From positions 1,071,426 through 1,135,425 of the forward strand of contig NZ_JAIEZN010000001.1 of assembly GCF_020169335.1 (NCBI RefSeq): DNA of 64,000 nucleotides, in the 5' to 3' direction. The notes below the pieces were generated by a model. That model did not search any database. It worked only from the letters and a program-made list of their open reading frames with translations, and was not told the DNA's origin. This document shows positions 9,241 to 17,535 of this stretch, piece by piece (the stretch's first letter is position 1; every line of letters starts with the position of its first letter). Origin of the DNA: Devosia aquimaris. GTDB lineage: Bacteria > Pseudomonadota > Alphaproteobacteria > Rhizobiales > Devosiaceae. The translations under genes and the position numbers were made by a program.

Positions 9241-9891
9241 ATGGCCGAGACCGACCTTTACCTGCCGCTGAAGACCTTCTTGGAAGGCGCCGGCTATGTC
9301 GTCAAAGGCGAGGTCAATGACTGCGATCTGGTGGGCGTTAAGGACGGGGATCCGCCTGTTGTCATTGTTTGCGAGCTGAAACTGGCCTTCAACCTCGAAC
9401 TGGTCATGCAGGGCGTCAAGCGCGCTGCCTTCTGTGATGAGGTCTGGCTGGCCGCCCGTGCTTCCAAGACCAGCAGGGGACGCGAGCACGACGCGCGCTT
9501 TCGCAATCTGTGCCGTCGTCTCGGCTTTGGCGCGATCGCCGTTTCCGAGGCAGGCGAGGTATCGGTCATCGTTGCGCCGTTTGCTGCCACGCCACGTCGC
9601 GACGCCAAACGCCGCTCGCGTCTTCTCGATGAACACAAGCGCAGGGTGGGTGACCCCCAGGTCGGTGGTGGCCGCGGCAAGCCAATCATGACGGCCTACC
9701 GGCAGGATTGCATTGTCTGTGCCACCGCCTTGCTGGCTGGCCCGCAAAGCCCAAAGCAGCTCAAAACTGTCGTGCTTCGGGCTCCCAGCATTTTGCAGAG
9801 CAACGTTTATGGCTGGTTCACCCGGGTAAGCAGGGGCATCTATGGGCTGACAGAAGTCGGGCGTGCCGCCGTGCAGCCGCCGCAGGAGTGA
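9241..9891 (+). CDS. DUF2161 protein, putative PD-(D/E)XK nuclease-fold phosphodiesterase
   Basis: 216-residue cytoplasmic protein of the DUF2161 family. The N-terminal half fits a PD-(D/E)XK core: a Glu in an early helix, then CDLVGV (about 31-36) and the CELKLA motif (about 47-52) that would supply the metal-binding D and ExK residues. The middle is Arg/Lys-rich (about 120-140), consistent with nucleic acid binding, and the C-terminus resembles a small winged helix (YGWFTRVSRGIYGLTEVG). Nuclease activity has not been shown for the family to my knowledge. It sits directly after tRNA-Ser, with no repeat that would indicate an integration event. Confidence 0.8.
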   Translation: MAETDLYLPLKTFLEGAGYVVKGEVNDCDLVGVKDGDPPVVIVCELKLAFNLELVMQGVKRAAFCDEVWLAARASKTSRGREHDARFRNLCRRLGFGAIAVSEAGEVSVIVAPFAATPRRDAKRRSRLLDEHKRRVGDPQVGGGRGKPIMTAYRQDCIVCATALLAGPQSPKQLKTVVLRAPSILQSNVYGWFTRVSRGIYGLTEVGRAAVQPPQE

Positions 9892-9914
9892 CCCTGGCAA
9901 TTTCGGGTTGGACT

Positions 9915-9937
9915 TCTTTAGACCACTGGTCTAGAGA
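9915..9937. promoter_or_regulatory. Operator-like palindrome upstream of the TetR gene
   Basis: TAGACC-ACT-GGTCTA (9919-9933) is a perfect inverted repeat that extends to 9915-9937 with one mismatch pair. TAGACC...GGTCTA half-sites are known for TetR-family operators such as those of NemR and LmrA/YxaF. Its position just upstream of the TetR coding region suggests autoregulation. Confidence 0.6.
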
Positions 9938-9972
9938 CCGGAATGACCTTGCCACCACGCGGTGTACCAACC

Positions 9973-10638
9973 ATGGATCAGCGACATATGGCGCGCGAAC
10001 GCTTGCGCCAGCTTCCCGATGAGCAGCGTAGCGCGTGGCTGGACATCGCCGAGGCAGAGTTTCGCGCCCGCGGCTTCGAGGGCGCCTCGCTCAATGGCAT
10101 TCTGGCACGGGCCGGCATCAGCAAGGGCCAAGCCTACTATTACTTCGCTGACAAGGGTGAGCTCTACCGGGCCGTCATCGATCGGGCGCTGACCGTTCTG
10201 GCGGGATTGGTGAAGGCGAAGCCAAATGCTTCGGCCTCGCCACAAGCCTTCTGGAGCGACATGGCTGGCTTTTTTGAGCGGCTGACGACAGTGCTGCAGC
10301 AGCGCGACGATCTGGCCGAACTTGGGCGTGGAATCTATCGCGAAGCTTCAGCCCAAGCGGCCATAGCTGACCTGATCGCCGACCTCGAGAGAGGCTTTTC
10401 CGGACTGGTCGTGATCGGGCAGGGCGTCGGCGCCATTCGCACCGATCTGCCCCAGGCGTTGTTGGTCGACATGTCCTTTGCGGCCATCCGCGCGGCGGAC
10501 CAGTGGTTTGCAACCCATGGAGCCGACCTGGAAGCAGCGCAGGCGCAACCCCTCAACCAGCAGGTCCTTGGCCTCTTCATGGCCATGTTGGCGCCGCCAG
10601 ACGCACCATCCATTTCCCCCGCATTCCTGAAGGATTGA
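9973..10638 (+). CDS. TetR/AcrR family transcriptional regulator
   Basis: About 221 residues. The N-terminal helix-turn-helix reads AEAEFRARGFEGASLNGILARAGISKGQAYYYFADKGELY in overlapping pieces, with the YYYF recognition-helix signature; the C-terminal helical ligand domain is not assignable to a known effector. Possible starts are ATG 9943, 9973 and 9988; none has a strong ribosome binding site. 9973 is used because 9943 would lie only 5 bases after the operator-like palindrome. The next gene, a small membrane protein, follows after 4 bases and is probably cotranscribed. Confidence 0.88.
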   Translation: MDQRHMARERLRQLPDEQRSAWLDIAEAEFRARGFEGASLNGILARAGISKGQAYYYFADKGELYRAVIDRALTVLAGLVKAKPNASASPQAFWSDMAGFFERLTTVLQQRDDLAELGRGIYREASAQAAIADLIADLERGFSGLVVIGQGVGAIRTDLPQALLVDMSFAAIRAADQWFATHGADLEAAQAQPLNQQVLGLFMAMLAPPDAPSISPAFLKD

Positions 10639-10642
10639 CCTT

Positions 10643-11140
10643 ATGCGCTTTGCCCGTACGGCCGTTACCGCCTTGCTCGTCGCTTCAGCCATCAACCTAG
10701 CGCTCATGGTGCCTGGCGGCTTCGTCGAGACCCGCGATTTCAGTGCCTACTCGCCATTAGTCCTGGGTGCTTTCAACGTCTTTCTGACGGTCCTGGGCCT
10801 GGGCAGTCTTGTTCTAGCCTACGCGGTGTTTCGCACAGGCCGTCTCGCTGGCCTCGTCAGTCTGGCCGGACTGGGCTTTGTGGCCGTCTATCTGCTCGAC
10901 CTCGGCCGCATTTTTCCCGTGCCGCCCGAACCCATGTCCGCTGTTCTGGCAACGCTGGAGTGGATCGGCACGGTTCTGGGCGCCGCCCTGGTCCTTGCCG
11001 CCTATCTGTCCGCCCGGCACTCCGGTGCAAGCACCGGCGATGTGCCGGCGCCAAAACCGTCCATGCCCGCCCTCGTCGGTCTCGCGGCAATCGCGCTGGT
11101 CATTGTCGCCTTCGCCACCAAATCTGCCATGGGCGTTTAG
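10643..11140 (+). CDS. Small integral membrane protein of unknown function
   Basis: 165 residues with about five predicted hydrophobic helices (roughly 7-25, 35-60, 68-85, 100-125 and 142-160). It begins 4 bases after the TetR regulator, so the regulator probably controls it and itself. No family can be named with confidence. Confidence 0.72.
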   Translation: MRFARTAVTALLVASAINLALMVPGGFVETRDFSAYSPLVLGAFNVFLTVLGLGSLVLAYAVFRTGRLAGLVSLAGLGFVAVYLLDLGRIFPVPPEPMSAVLATLEWIGTVLGAALVLAAYLSARHSGASTGDVPAPKPSMPALVGLAAIALVIVAFATKSAMGV

Positions 11141-11168
11141 GCGTTTCCCGCCAGCCCGCCGCGCCGAG

Positions 11169-11621
11169 TCAGCGGGCGGCGCTGTCGCTGCCCGACCCTT
11201 TCGCCCGCTGATGATAGGTCAGCGCCATGGCCAGGCACATTGCCAGTTCGGTCTCCGGCAGGGGCTCTGCCGTCGGGATCAGGATCGCCCGATTGCCTTG
11301 ATAGGCAAACGTATCGGCAAACTGCGCGCGAAAACTGTCCACCAAGCTGGTGTGGCAGTTGAAGAACACTGCCGCAGTGTGTTCCTCGCCCTTTGGTACC
11401 CCCAGCCTTATGGTGCTGCCACTGCCGGTGGCTGCGGTCAGATAGGCCGGTTCTCCCCATTTGAGCGTTTCGGTCAGCACACCGACCCCCGGCGTCGCAT
11501 CGGCCACGGCAAAGATCAGCTGGCGAATGCGCAGCAGGTGATCGCGCACTGGCGCTGAAACTGCCGCAAACGCCGGCGAGACCGTGTCTGGAACCGGCGG
11601 CGCTGCTGTCAGCTTCTCCAT
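11169..11621 (-). CDS. DUF1801 (YdhG-like) domain protein
   Basis: 150-residue protein matching the DUF1801/YdhG fold: an N-terminal helix pair, then LTETLKWGEPAYLT (about 50-63) with the characteristic W-x-x-P-x-Y segment, and later beta strands around TIRLGVPKGEEHTAAVFFNC. The function of the family is unknown. The ATG at 11621 shares one base with the AraC-type regulator's stop (TGATG), so the two genes are translationally linked, a pairing seen for other GyrI-like regulators. Confidence 0.78.
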   Translation of the reverse strand: MEKLTAAPPVPDTVSPAFAAVSAPVRDHLLRIRQLIFAVADATPGVGVLTETLKWGEPAYLTAATGSGSTIRLGVPKGEEHTAAVFFNCHTSLVDSFRAQFADTFAYQGNRAILIPTAEPLPETELAMCLAMALTYHQRAKGSGSDSAAR

Positions 11622-12466
11622 CACATTGCCCGCAGCGGCAGATGGATATCGGTCACCAGCGCCAAGGGCGGCGTGTCACGCGGATCGTTGCGATAGGCCT
11701 CGAGCACGGGCGCATCGTCAGCCGCATAGCCCGAGCCGGGCAGCCAGACGCCGAACAGCCAGCGATAGGCATCGCGCATGTCGGCATAGGGCCCCACATA
11801 GCGCAGCCGCGCATAGAGCCCGCCGCGCTGAACACTGTCCAGCAGCGGCGGCACCAACCCAACCGCCTCGCCGATCGGCACACGGGCCTGCGATTGCAGG
11901 CGATCACTGGCCACTAGGTCGGGATCATCGAAAAACGCCGCCATCATCTGCGGGGCGGCGGGCAGGGCGCCTTGCGCCCCAAGCTGGGCGAACAACTGCC
12001 CCATGGCGCGGTCGATCTCGATATAGGTGCCCTGATGCGCCATTGCCGCACAGCGAACTGCTGGCAGGGTCTCGATATAGATTGGAAAGCCCTTGGCATC
12101 GCCCGCCCGGTTCGCGGCCTTGAAGGCGGCATGCGATCCTTCGGCGCGATAAGCGGCTGGCGCCAGGCCATAGGCCTCCCGGAAGGCATGCGCAAAGGCA
12201 TCAGCTGAGCCATAGTGGGCCTGGGCCGCAATGGCCGCCAGTGCCATGTCGGAGTTTGCCAGCCGTTCCGCAGCCCGTGCCAGCCGCAGCCGCCGGATTG
12301 TCGCCGTGATGGTCTGGCCCCGCATCGCCACATAGATCCGGTGCCAGTGGTAGGGCGACAGACACGCCACCTCGGCCAGCGTTTCGAACCCGATGTCCTC
12401 ATCGAGATGGGCATGGATGTGCTCGAGCGCCCTGTCGAGCCGCGACTCGTAAGCTGATTGCGCCAT
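11621..12466 (-). CDS. AraC family regulator with C-terminal GyrI-like domain
   Basis: About 281 residues. The N-terminus has two AraC helix-turn-helix motifs (LAEVACLSPYHWHRIY, about 27-42, and AIAAQAHYGSADAFAHAFRE, about 77-96). The C-terminal part, from about 125, is a GyrI/SbmC-like small-molecule-binding domain (the SOUL-type fold seen in Rob and BmrR). Such proteins usually sense hydrophobic or cationic compounds. A long upstream open frame exists, but the ATG at 12466 sits about 9 bases after GAAGGA and just before the conserved N-terminus, so the longer version is rejected. Confidence 0.86.
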   Translation of the reverse strand: MAQSAYESRLDRALEHIHAHLDEDIGFETLAEVACLSPYHWHRIYVAMRGQTITATIRRLRLARAAERLANSDMALAAIAAQAHYGSADAFAHAFREAYGLAPAAYRAEGSHAAFKAANRAGDAKGFPIYIETLPAVRCAAMAHQGTYIEIDRAMGQLFAQLGAQGALPAAPQMMAAFFDDPDLVASDRLQSQARVPIGEAVGLVPPLLDSVQRGGLYARLRYVGPYADMRDAYRWLFGVWLPGSGYAADDAPVLEAYRNDPRDTPPLALVTDIHLPLRAM

Positions 12467-12629
12467 TTCGGTCATTCCTTCTCGCCACTCCGTTTGCATA
12501 GCAGCAGGCTGGCACAGGGCCGACCGATAAATCCTGCGGAACTGCCAAGCTCCCGGGTCCGTTCGGTTCGTAGCCCCAGACAAGGTTGGCCCGGGGCGTC
12601 CGCGCCCGACGACTGGAGCGATGCCCGCC

Positions 12630-13079
12630 TCATCCGCCCTGTTTGCTATCCTGACGCGATGACAGCGCCGGCTTGCTCCGCTTGCCGCCGCGCCTTCCCG
12701 CCATATCAATGAGCCGCCGAAACGTCGGGCATTCCATATGCGATGGCGCCGCACAATCGGCGACGTGGCGCAGCGTATCGCGCAGCGCTGTCAGCTCATC
12801 GATCTGCCGGTCAATGGCATCGGCCCTCTCGCGCAGCACCGCGCGCGGCAGTTCCTTTAGCTCACTCTGCCCAAACATGCCGGCGATCTCGTGCAGCGAA
12901 AAGCCCGCCGTCTTGCCCATCGCAATCAGCTTGAGCTGCAGCAGCACCTCAGGCGCAAACTGCCGCCGCAATCCGTGCCGCCGGACGGAGGCGATCAGCC
13001 CCGCATCCTCATAATAGCGCAGAGCAGACGGCTGCACGCCACTGCGTGCGGAGACCTCGCCGATATCGAGCAATTCCAT
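12630..13079 (-). CDS. MerR family regulator, SoxR-like without the full Fe-S cysteine set
   Basis: 149 residues. The N-terminal MerR winged helix (MELLDIGEVSARSGVQPSAL, then RYYEDAGLI) is followed by a dimerisation helix and a C-terminal tail HVADCAAPSHMECPTF (about 116-131). Compared with SoxR, the first and last cluster cysteines seem to be kept while the central CGC pair is missing, so a [2Fe-2S] cluster is unlikely. The start at 13079 is the conserved MELLDIGEV methionine; earlier in-frame starts lie inside the operator. It diverges from the MFS exporter, its likely target. Confidence 0.86.
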   Translation of the reverse strand: MELLDIGEVSARSGVQPSALRYYEDAGLIASVRRHGLRRQFAPEVLLQLKLIAMGKTAGFSLHEIAGMFGQSELKELPRAVLRERADAIDRQIDELTALRDTLRHVADCAAPSHMECPTFRRLIDMAGRRGGKRSKPALSSRQDSKQGG

Positions 13080-13085
13080 GCTTGA

Positions 13086-13103
13086 CCTCAAGTGAACTTG
13101 AAG
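13086..13103. promoter_or_regulatory. SoxR-box-like MerR operator between regulator and MFS gene
   Basis: CCTCAAGTGAACTTGAAG matches the E. coli SoxR box (CCTCAAGTTAACTTGAGG) at 16 of 18 positions. A TTGACC -35 element (13082-13087) overlaps its left edge, the usual layout of MerR-activated promoters with a long spacer; the -10 (CAGCAT, 13107-13112) is weak. Confidence 0.7.
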
Positions 13104-13147
13104 TGGCAGCATGTGCCGATAGCCCTATTTTCGCAAGAGGATCCCCA

Positions 13148-14383
13148 ATGAATTCGCCCGACACGACTGCCACCTCACAGCATCAAGCGCCCCCAATCGT
13201 TACAGTGACATTGGCGCTCTGCATGCTCCTGGCCTCCCTGGGGACCAGCATTGCCAACATTGCGCTGCCAAACTTGGCCACGGCCTTTGCCGCGCCCTTC
13301 GCCGCCGTGCAAGCCGTTGTTGTCGTCTATCTGACCACCCTAACCATGGCCGTCCTGATGGCCGGGCGCGTGGGCGACCGTTTTGGTTTGCGCGCCATGT
13401 TGCGCCTTGGTCTCACGCTCTTCGCGGCGGCGACGGCGCTGTGCGCAGTGGCGCCCACACTCGAATTTCTGGTAGTTGCCCGGGGCCTGCAGGGCGTCGG
13501 CGCCGCATTCCTGATGACCTTGGCCATGGCCCTGATGCGACAGACGGCAGGCACGGCGCGCATTGGCCGCGCCATGGGCCTTTTGGGCACGGTGTCGGCC
13601 GTGGGGACCGCGCTCGGGCCGACGCTGGGCGGTCTTGTGATTCCACTGGCCGGCTGGCGCGGCATTTTCTGGGCACAATTGCCACTGGCTGGGTTGGCTC
13701 TGGTCCTGGCGTTCATCGCGCTGCCACACGCGCCGACGCGCCCTGACCCCACCGCACAGCGTCTTCGCTCGGCGCTGGATTGGGCGCTCCTGCCCAATCT
13801 CACACTTAACTTCCTCGTCGCCGCCGTCATGATGACGACACTGGTCGTTGGCCCTTTCTATCTTGGCCTTTCCCTTGGCTTGCCGGCGGAGCAGGTCGGG
13901 CTGGTGATGGCGATTGGCCCAGGCATTTCCATCGCGGCCGGCGTACCTGCTGGGCGCCTGGTTGATGCGCGAGGGGCCACTGCCGTTCTCTGGTCTGGAC
14001 AAAGCCTGATCCTGGCCGGGGCACTGCTCCTGGCCGTGCTACCGGGCTTCATGGGGATGTGGGGTTACGCGCTCGCCATTGCTGTCCTCACTCCCGGATA
14101 TCAACTGTTTCAGGCGGCCAACAATACGGCCACGCTTGCCGATGTCGCCGGACCCATGCGCGGCACTGTTTCGGGACTATTGGGCCTGTCGCGCAACCTC
14201 GGACTGGTTGCTGGGGCGGCTGCCATGGGAGCCATTTTTGCGCAGGCAACTGGTGCGGCAGACCTTGCGCAAGCAGGCCCGGAGGCCATCGCCAGGGGCA
14301 TGCAGCTCACCTTCCTGATTGCGGCGGCGCTCATGCTGGGCGGTCTGGCTATGCTGGCCTGGCGCGCACAGTCGCCGCGGTGA
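13148..14383 (+). CDS. MFS transporter, drug-efflux type
   Basis: 411-residue major facilitator with about 12 membrane helices. It has motif A-like GRVGDRFGLRAMLRLG (about 77-92) and the helix-5 antiporter-type motif GTVSAVGTALGPTLGG (about 144-159), which supports proton-coupled export. The ATG at 13148 follows AAGAGG at proper spacing. It diverges from a SoxR-like MerR regulator and shares the operator at 13086-13103, suggesting induction by redox-active or toxic compounds. The substrate is not readable. Confidence 0.9.
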   Translation: MNSPDTTATSQHQAPPIVTVTLALCMLLASLGTSIANIALPNLATAFAAPFAAVQAVVVVYLTTLTMAVLMAGRVGDRFGLRAMLRLGLTLFAAATALCAVAPTLEFLVVARGLQGVGAAFLMTLAMALMRQTAGTARIGRAMGLLGTVSAVGTALGPTLGGLVIPLAGWRGIFWAQLPLAGLALVLAFIALPHAPTRPDPTAQRLRSALDWALLPNLTLNFLVAAVMMTTLVVGPFYLGLSLGLPAEQVGLVMAIGPGISIAAGVPAGRLVDARGATAVLWSGQSLILAGALLLAVLPGFMGMWGYALAIAVLTPGYQLFQAANNTATLADVAGPMRGTVSGLLGLSRNLGLVAGAAAMGAIFAQATGAADLAQAGPEAIARGMQLTFLIAAALMLGGLAMLAWRAQSPR

Positions 14384-14407
14384 CGGCTGCGGACCATTGC
14401 GGGGCAG

Positions 14408-14432
14408 GGCTGGCATTGCTATGGAGCCAGCC
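14408..14432 (+). terminator. Possible hairpin after the MFS gene
   Basis: GGCTGGC (14408-14414) and GCCAGCC (14426-14432) form a 7-bp stem with an 11-base loop, 24 bases after the MFS stop. There is no clear T-run, so termination strength is uncertain. Confidence 0.35.
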
Positions 14433-14486
14433 AGTCTTGCCGCCCGCTGTGCGGCTGGACAATGTCAGGACCGCCAGGAGACGGAC

Positions 14487-14723
14487 ATGAGCCGCAAGGA
14501 TTTTGATGCATCCAAGATGCGCCGCCTCAAGCGGATCGCCGGGCGGCACGGCCTGACCATTCTCACGGCCGAAAAGCTTACGGCCAAGATGGGCAAGGGC
14601 GGCCACGCCATCCGCGAGGATGCCACACATAAGGTAATCTATGGGGATGACCCATTGCCGTTCTCGGCAACTTTTGAGGACATAGAGGACTATGTCGACA
14701 AACTGGAAGCGGCGGAAGAGTAA
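14487..14723 (+). CDS. Small conserved-looking hypothetical protein
   Basis: 78-residue soluble protein, basic at the N-terminus (MSRKDFDASKMRRLKRIAGR) and acidic at the C-terminus (EDIEDYVDKLEAAEE). The ATG at 14487 follows CAGGAG at good spacing; an in-frame extension upstream runs back into the MFS gene and is rejected. No domain is recognised. Confidence 0.7.
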   Translation: MSRKDFDASKMRRLKRIAGRHGLTILTAEKLTAKMGKGGHAIREDATHKVIYGDDPLPFSATFEDIEDYVDKLEAAEE

Positions 14724-14842
14724 GCGCGGCTGACCTAGTTGGCAACGCCCCTCCAGCGGCCGACCGGCAAATTTCCGTTATTTATTCTGTAACAGGAATC
14801 GCCGCACACTCAGGTCATTGGCATACTTGGAGGCGCGTTATT

Positions 14843-15019
14843 GTGTTTACTCTGATCAACGCCGACGCCGAAGACGACGACACCGAAATCACCGATCCCC
14901 AGGAAATTGCAGAACTGTTTGCTGCCATCGCCGCGGTTGCCATCGAGGCAATCGGTGCGGGGCAGGCACGCCAGCTCTTTGATGCTGTCGTGGAACAGGA
15001 CGGCAAGGACCCCAACTGA
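14843..15019 (+). CDS. Small acidic protein with a GTG start
   Basis: A 58-codon frame starting GTG 14 bases after the start of TTGGAGG encodes VFTLINADAEDDDTEITD, then a hydrophobic helical core (AELFAAIAAVAIEAIGAG) and a polar tail ending in KDPN. The codon choice (GC-rich third positions) matches neighbouring genes. The ribosome binding site and the amphipathic/acidic character argue that it is real, but no homologue is recognised. The 171 bases between it and pxpB contain nothing I can assign. Confidence 0.5.
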   Translation: MFTLINADAEDDDTEITDPQEIAELFAAIAAVAIEAIGAGQARQLFDAVVEQDGKDPN

Positions 15020-15190
15020 CGCCGGACGCACCAGTCCCGGCAGGTCAACTCCGGCCGATGCCAGTCGCTGCGCATCGGCGCTAACGAACGGTCTTCCGAG
15101 CGAGGCAGAGCTCCTGCGCTTATGGACCGGATTGACTGTCCCGGGCTGCTCCGACAGGAGTAGCGGCATAGAGCGCGCCGAGGCCGCACC

Positions 15191-15862
15191 GTGACCGACT
15201 TGTCCGCACCCAATGCATTTCCCGTGCCTACCATCGTGCCTCTGGGCGATGCCTGCCTCTTGGTGCGTTTCGGCACGACCTTGACCGATCAGGCCAATCG
15301 CGCCGTCATCGCCTTTGCGCGGCTGCTGGAGCGCGAACCGGTGCCCGGCGTGGACGAGGTCATGCCCAATCTTGTCTCGGTGCTGTTGCGCTTTGATCCG
15401 CTGCGGGCCCACCCCGCGCAAATCGCCGGGGAAATTCGTCTGCGGCTGTTTGCCCTCGGCGACAGCGACGCAGATGCGCCAGCCCACTGGACCCTTCCGA
15501 CCGTCTTTGACGGGCCTGACCTGGAAGAGGTTGCCACCCTACTCGGCCTCTCAGCTGCCGCCTTCGTCTCTGCCCATAACAGCCGGACGTTACGCGTTCT
15601 GGCCACCGGCTTTGCGCCAGGTTTTGTCTATTGCGGCATGCACGATGACGCTCTCGTACTGCCGCGCCGCACCAGCGTGCGGCCGATGGTCCCGGCCGGC
15701 ACCGTCCTCTTTGCAGCCGGCCAAACTGCCATCACCGCAACGCCGCTCCCAACAGGCTGGCATGTCCTCGGCCGTACCGATTTTGCCAATTTCGACGCCT
15801 CGGCATCCCCGCCCACCCGTTTGAGCCCCGGTGACACAGTTCAGTTCACGGTTGCCACATGA
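15191..15862 (+). CDS. pxpB: 5-oxoprolinase subunit PxpB (KipI family)
   Basis: 223-residue member of the KipI/allophanate-hydrolase-subunit-1 family, which with PxpC and PxpA forms the ATP-dependent 5-oxoprolinase converting 5-oxoproline (pyroglutamate) to glutamate. Family segments visible: PLGDACLLVRFG (about 18-29), the ATGFAPGFVYCG motif (about 138-149), and LPRRTSVRPMVPAGTV (about 156-171). The start is GTG at 15191 after GAGG. It overlaps pxpC by 4 bases. Confidence 0.93.
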   Translation: MTDLSAPNAFPVPTIVPLGDACLLVRFGTTLTDQANRAVIAFARLLEREPVPGVDEVMPNLVSVLLRFDPLRAHPAQIAGEIRLRLFALGDSDADAPAHWTLPTVFDGPDLEEVATLLGLSAAAFVSAHNSRTLRVLATGFAPGFVYCGMHDDALVLPRRTSVRPMVPAGTVLFAAGQTAITATPLPTGWHVLGRTDFANFDASASPPTRLSPGDTVQFTVAT

Positions 15863-16761
15863 ACACGCGCCTGTTCATCACCCGGGCCGGTCCGCTGACA
15901 ACGATCCAGGACGCTGGCCGCTTCGGCATGCTGCGCCACGGCATCAGCGCCTCGGGGCCGATGGACCGCGCCGCCTATGCCCTGGCTGGACAACTAGCTG
16001 GTGGCGGCTCCGGCGCCATCGAAATCACCACCGCCGGGATCGACCTGGTCCTGGACGCCGGCAACTGCCGCCTGGGCCTTGCCGGTGGCGTCTTTACCGC
16101 CCGGCACAATGATCGGGTCGTTCCCTGGCCCGGCGTAGTAACACTCTCTGCTGGTGATCGCCTGTCCATCACGCCCGGTCCGGCAGGCAACTATGGCTAC
16201 CTGCGCTTTGATGCTGACCTCGATTGCCCGCCCGTTCTGGGCAGCGTTGCTACGAGTACCCGCGCTGGCATCGGCGGCTATCGGGGCAGGGCGCTGCTCA
16301 CAGGCGATAGGGTCGACCTGCGTCCCGTCGCCGAACCCGCGGCGCCTGTCACCGTTACCGTGACTCCTCCAGACAATGGTCCCCTGCGCTTTGTCTGGGG
16401 TCTCCATGCCGATCTGTTCAGCCCCACCATTCGCCAGGGCTTCCTGCAGCAGCCTTTTGCTATCGGCCGCCGGCATGACCGGATGGGCATAAGGCTCGAT
16501 GATCCCCACGGCGTCTTTGCGGAGGCATCCATTCTCTCGCTGGTCTCGGACGCCATTGTGCCCGGAGATATCCAGATCCTGGGCGACGGCACTCCCACCG
16601 TGTTGATGCGCGATCACCAGCCCACCGGGGGCTATCCGCGCATTGCCACGGTGATTTCTGCCGATCTCGATCGCCTGGCCCAGATGCGGCCGGGAACAAT
16701 GCTCAGTTTTGCCGCCATCACGGCGGACCATGCCTTGTCCTTGCTGCGGAGCCAGATTTGA
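15859..16761 (+). CDS. pxpC: 5-oxoprolinase subunit PxpC (KipA family)
   Basis: 300-residue biotin-dependent-carboxyltransferase-like protein, the third subunit family of 5-oxoprolinase. It opens with the typical TRAGPLTTIQDAGRFGMLRH stretch (about 8-27), then SGPMDRAAY, and ends with the family motif LMRDHQPTGGYPRIATVI (about 252-269). It overlaps pxpB by 4 bases and shares one base with the pxpA start, consistent with stoichiometric translation of the complex. Confidence 0.93.
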   Translation: MNTRLFITRAGPLTTIQDAGRFGMLRHGISASGPMDRAAYALAGQLAGGGSGAIEITTAGIDLVLDAGNCRLGLAGGVFTARHNDRVVPWPGVVTLSAGDRLSITPGPAGNYGYLRFDADLDCPPVLGSVATSTRAGIGGYRGRALLTGDRVDLRPVAEPAAPVTVTVTPPDNGPLRFVWGLHADLFSPTIRQGFLQQPFAIGRRHDRMGIRLDDPHGVFAEASILSLVSDAIVPGDIQILGDGTPTVLMRDHQPTGGYPRIATVISADLDRLAQMRPGTMLSFAAITADHALSLLRSQI

Positions 16762-17531
16762 TGAGCGTGATCGACCTTAACGCCGATCTGGGCGAGGGGG
16801 CAGGCCATGACGAGGACCTGCTGCAGATCGTCTCCAGCGCCTCAATCGCCTGTGGCGCCCATGCTGGCGACGCCGCCACCATCCGCAAGATCCTGCGCAT
16901 CTGCAAGGCGCGCGGCGTGCGAGCCGGGGCCCATCCCGGCTACGCCGACCCCAAGCGCTTCGGCCGCTTTCGCATTGTCATGCCACTCGACACCTTGCTG
17001 GGGCAGATCCGGGAACAGCTGTTTCTCACCCGCTTCATTGCCGACGAGGTTGGCGTACCCTTGGCCTATGTGAAGCTGCATGGCGCCCTGGCCAACCAGA
17101 CCGCCGAGGAACTGGCCTTTGCCGTGGGGATTTTCGCCACCATCCAGGCCATGGACGCCCGTATGGCCGCATTGGCACTGGACAACAGCCAACAGGTTCG
17201 GGCTGCCCGCGCTGTGGGCATGCCCCTGATCCGCGAGGCCTATGCGGATCGCGCCTATACGGCGCAGGGACTGCTGGTACCGCGGAGCGAGGCGGGGGCT
17301 GTGATCCACGACGCCGACGCAGTGGTGGCCCAGTGCCTGCGCCTCGCGCGGCATGGAGAGATCGTCGCAATCGATGGTACGGTGATTAAGTCCTCGGCGC
17401 GCTCGATCTGTCTGCACGGTGATACGCCCGGTGCCGTCGATCTGGCGCGAGAGATCCGCGATGCCCTCGAGAGTGAGGGCATCACCATCGCACCGGTGCC
17501 GCCCGAAGCGCCGGAACCGCCGTCAGCATGA
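16761..17531 (+). CDS. pxpA: 5-oxoprolinase subunit PxpA (LamB/YcsF family)
   Basis: 256-residue LamB/YcsF family protein that completes the 5-oxoprolinase. The signature is intact: DLNADLGEG at the N-terminus, then SIACGAHAGD (about 29-38) and RAGAHPGYAD (about 55-64), and VKLHGAL. The ATG at 16761 (TGATG with the pxpC stop) is preferred to a TTG 3 bases upstream. The gene order B-C-A with tight coupling marks a complete operon. No regulator or dedicated transporter is on the same strand; a Liv-type importer converges from the right. Confidence 0.94.
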   Translation: MSVIDLNADLGEGAGHDEDLLQIVSSASIACGAHAGDAATIRKILRICKARGVRAGAHPGYADPKRFGRFRIVMPLDTLLGQIREQLFLTRFIADEVGVPLAYVKLHGALANQTAEELAFAVGIFATIQAMDARMAALALDNSQQVRAARAVGMPLIREAYADRAYTAQGLLVPRSEAGAVIHDADAVVAQCLRLARHGEIVAIDGTVIKSSARSICLHGDTPGAVDLAREIRDALESEGITIAPVPPEAPEPPSA

Positions 17532-17535
17532 GAAT

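Noticed and set aside
9053..9241. tRNA-Ser as an integration site for a mobile island
   Set aside because: No integrase, no duplicated tRNA 3' end and no change of base composition are seen beyond it.
15020..15190. Open frame continuing into pxpB from 14907
   Set aside because: It conflicts with the better-supported GTG-started small protein in another frame, and its translation is Arg/Ser/Pro-rich like a shadow.
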